This document shows, one piece after another, positions 63,256 through 64,000 of a DNA stretch of 64,000 bases. This DNA is from Vreelandella titanicae BH1 (GTDB lineage Bacteria; Pseudomonadota; Gammaproteobacteria; Pseudomonadales; Halomonadaceae). The notes beneath the pieces are model-generated. The model ran no database searches, had not been told where the DNA came from, and was given only the letters and a program-made list of their open reading frames with translations. Position 1 is the stretch's first letter, and every line of letters starts with the position of its first letter. The translations under genes were made by a program, and so were the position numbers. The stretch is from positions 372,001-436,000 of the forward strand of contig NZ_AOPO01000001.1 of the NCBI RefSeq assembly GCF_000336575.1, in the 5' to 3' direction.

Positions 63256-64000
63256 TTAAGAATCTTCTTGAGCACCAATGCCGTAACGCTTGAGCTTATT
63301 GGCAATAGTGGTGTGCGAAACGCCCAACCGCTTTCCTAACTGGCGGCTGGAAGGATACTGTTGATACAACGTACTTAAGATATTTCTTTCCACCTCCCCT
63401 AACATGTCGCTCAAGCTTCCCTCTAAGGGAATGCCAGTAAGCGCAGGCGACACTTCGCTCGGCGGAAGGCGCAAATGCGCTGGCTGAATGGCCGTCTCTT
63501 CGCATAATGACACCGCCTGAAACAGCACATTTTCCAACTGACGCACATTACCCGGCCAGTCGTAGCCGGTTATCTTTTCCAACGCAGCAGTCGAAAGCTC
63601 CGGTAAAGGACAGCCTATCTGACGCGCCGCACGATCAAGCACATAGGCCGCCAAGTCTTCGATGCCGTCCAGGCATTCACGCAAAGGGGGCACCTGTAGA
63701 GAGAGCACATTGAGACGGTGATAAAGATCTAGCCGAAACAGACCTTCACTACATAGCTGAGGTAGGTTTTGCTGAGTGGCGCAGATCACCCGCACATCAA
63801 GAAAGGTTTCTTCGTCGCTCCCAACTCGACGGAATCCGCCATCCTGAAGGAAGCGTAACAGTTTCGTCTGCAGCCGAGGGCTCATTTCACCGACTTCATC
63901 AAGAAAGACCGTACCGCCTGCATTAAGCTCCAGAAGGCCAAGCTTTCCTTCCGGGCGAGCGCCCTCGAAGGCACCGGGTGCGTAACCGAAAAGCTCTGTT
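63256..64000 (-). CDS. TyrR/PhhR-type aromatic amino-acid regulator, 5' part beyond window edge
   Basis: C-terminal 247 codons or so of a regulator with an AAA+ domain. The frame is open to the right edge. Visible are ELFGYAPGAFEGA, the Walker B region GGTVFLDEVGEM, RLDLYHRLNVLSLQVPPLRE and the GYDWPGNVRQLENVLFQA region, then a Fis-type helix-turn-helix SRQLGKRLGVSHTTIANKLKRYG at the end. The GAFTGA loop needed for sigma-54 contact reads GAFEGA, as in the TyrR/PhhR group. PhhR controls phenylalanine and tyrosine catabolism in pseudomonads, which suits the nearby homogentisate and transporter genes. Its target genes for phenylalanine hydroxylase may lie outside this window. Confidence 0.9.
   Translation of the reverse strand, partial: TELFGYAPGAFEGARPEGKLGLLELNAGGTVFLDEVGEMSPRLQTKLLRFLQDGGFRRVGSDEETFLDVRVICATQQNLPQLCSEGLFRLDLYHRLNVLSLQVPPLRECLDGIEDLAAYVLDRAARQIGCPLPELSTAALEKITGYDWPGNVRQLENVLFQAVSLCEETAIQPAHLRLPPSEVSPALTGIPLEGSLSDMLGEVERNILSTLYQQYPSSRQLGKRLGVSHTTIANKLKRYGIGAQEDS

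Overview
This window looks like a chromosomal segment of a halophilic gammaproteobacterium of the Halomonas group. The inference rests on a full glycine-betaine demethylation operon, a BCCT osmolyte transporter, fairly GC-rich codon use, acidic periplasmic proteins and a Pseudomonas-like arrangement of aromatic catabolism genes. I see no rRNA, tRNA, CRISPR array or intact insertion sequence.

Left part (about 1-24 kb): C1 and betaine metabolism. The minus strand carries an NAD-linked formate dehydrogenase (alpha subunit cut by the window edge, NuoE-NuoF fused beta subunit), a glutathione-independent formaldehyde dehydrogenase, and an operon of an M19-like protein, a V4R-like protein, dgcA, dgcB, etfA and etfB, with its likely activator gbdR just upstream. 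A BCCT transporter and an EamA permease lie between on the plus strand. Demethylation of dimethylglycine releases formaldehyde, which FdhA and formate dehydrogenase can oxidise to CO2. A 16-base palindromic motif is shared by the dgc and fdhA promoters. Then come an MFS transporter, a LysE exporter, a flavin reductase-like protein and an iclR / FAD oxidoreductase / nhaC cluster.

Middle part (24-45 kb): a NYN-domain protein, gdhA and rnk, then the phenylacetate (paa) cluster: paaX, paaY, paaG, a paaH remnant, paaI, a paaJ remnant, paaK, then paaABCDE and paaZ. A roughly 6.2-kb, visibly AT-richer opposite-strand block (RidA, amidase, TRAP transporter, LysR) splits it between paaK and paaA. paaH and paaJ survive only as tiny open frames that keep start, stop and overlaps; paaF is absent here. 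PaaX-like boxes stand before paaA and before a second TRAP operon.

Right part (45-64 kb): that TRAP operon, a MarR regulator with a near-identical palindrome in two promoter regions, and an operon for conversion of a hydroxyarylacetate or similar compound through homogentisate to fumarate and acetoacetate (metallo-hydrolase-like protein, FAD hydroxylase, DUF2783, hmgA, fahA, maiA). A Bcr/CflA exporter, an indolepyruvate ferredoxin oxidoreductase with divergent Lrp regulator, a sodium-dependent amino-acid transporter and a truncated TyrR/PhhR regulator close the window. Together these genes suggest import of aromatic amino acids or aryl acids, oxidation of aryl-pyruvates to aryl-acetyl-CoA, and degradation by the paa and homogentisate routes.
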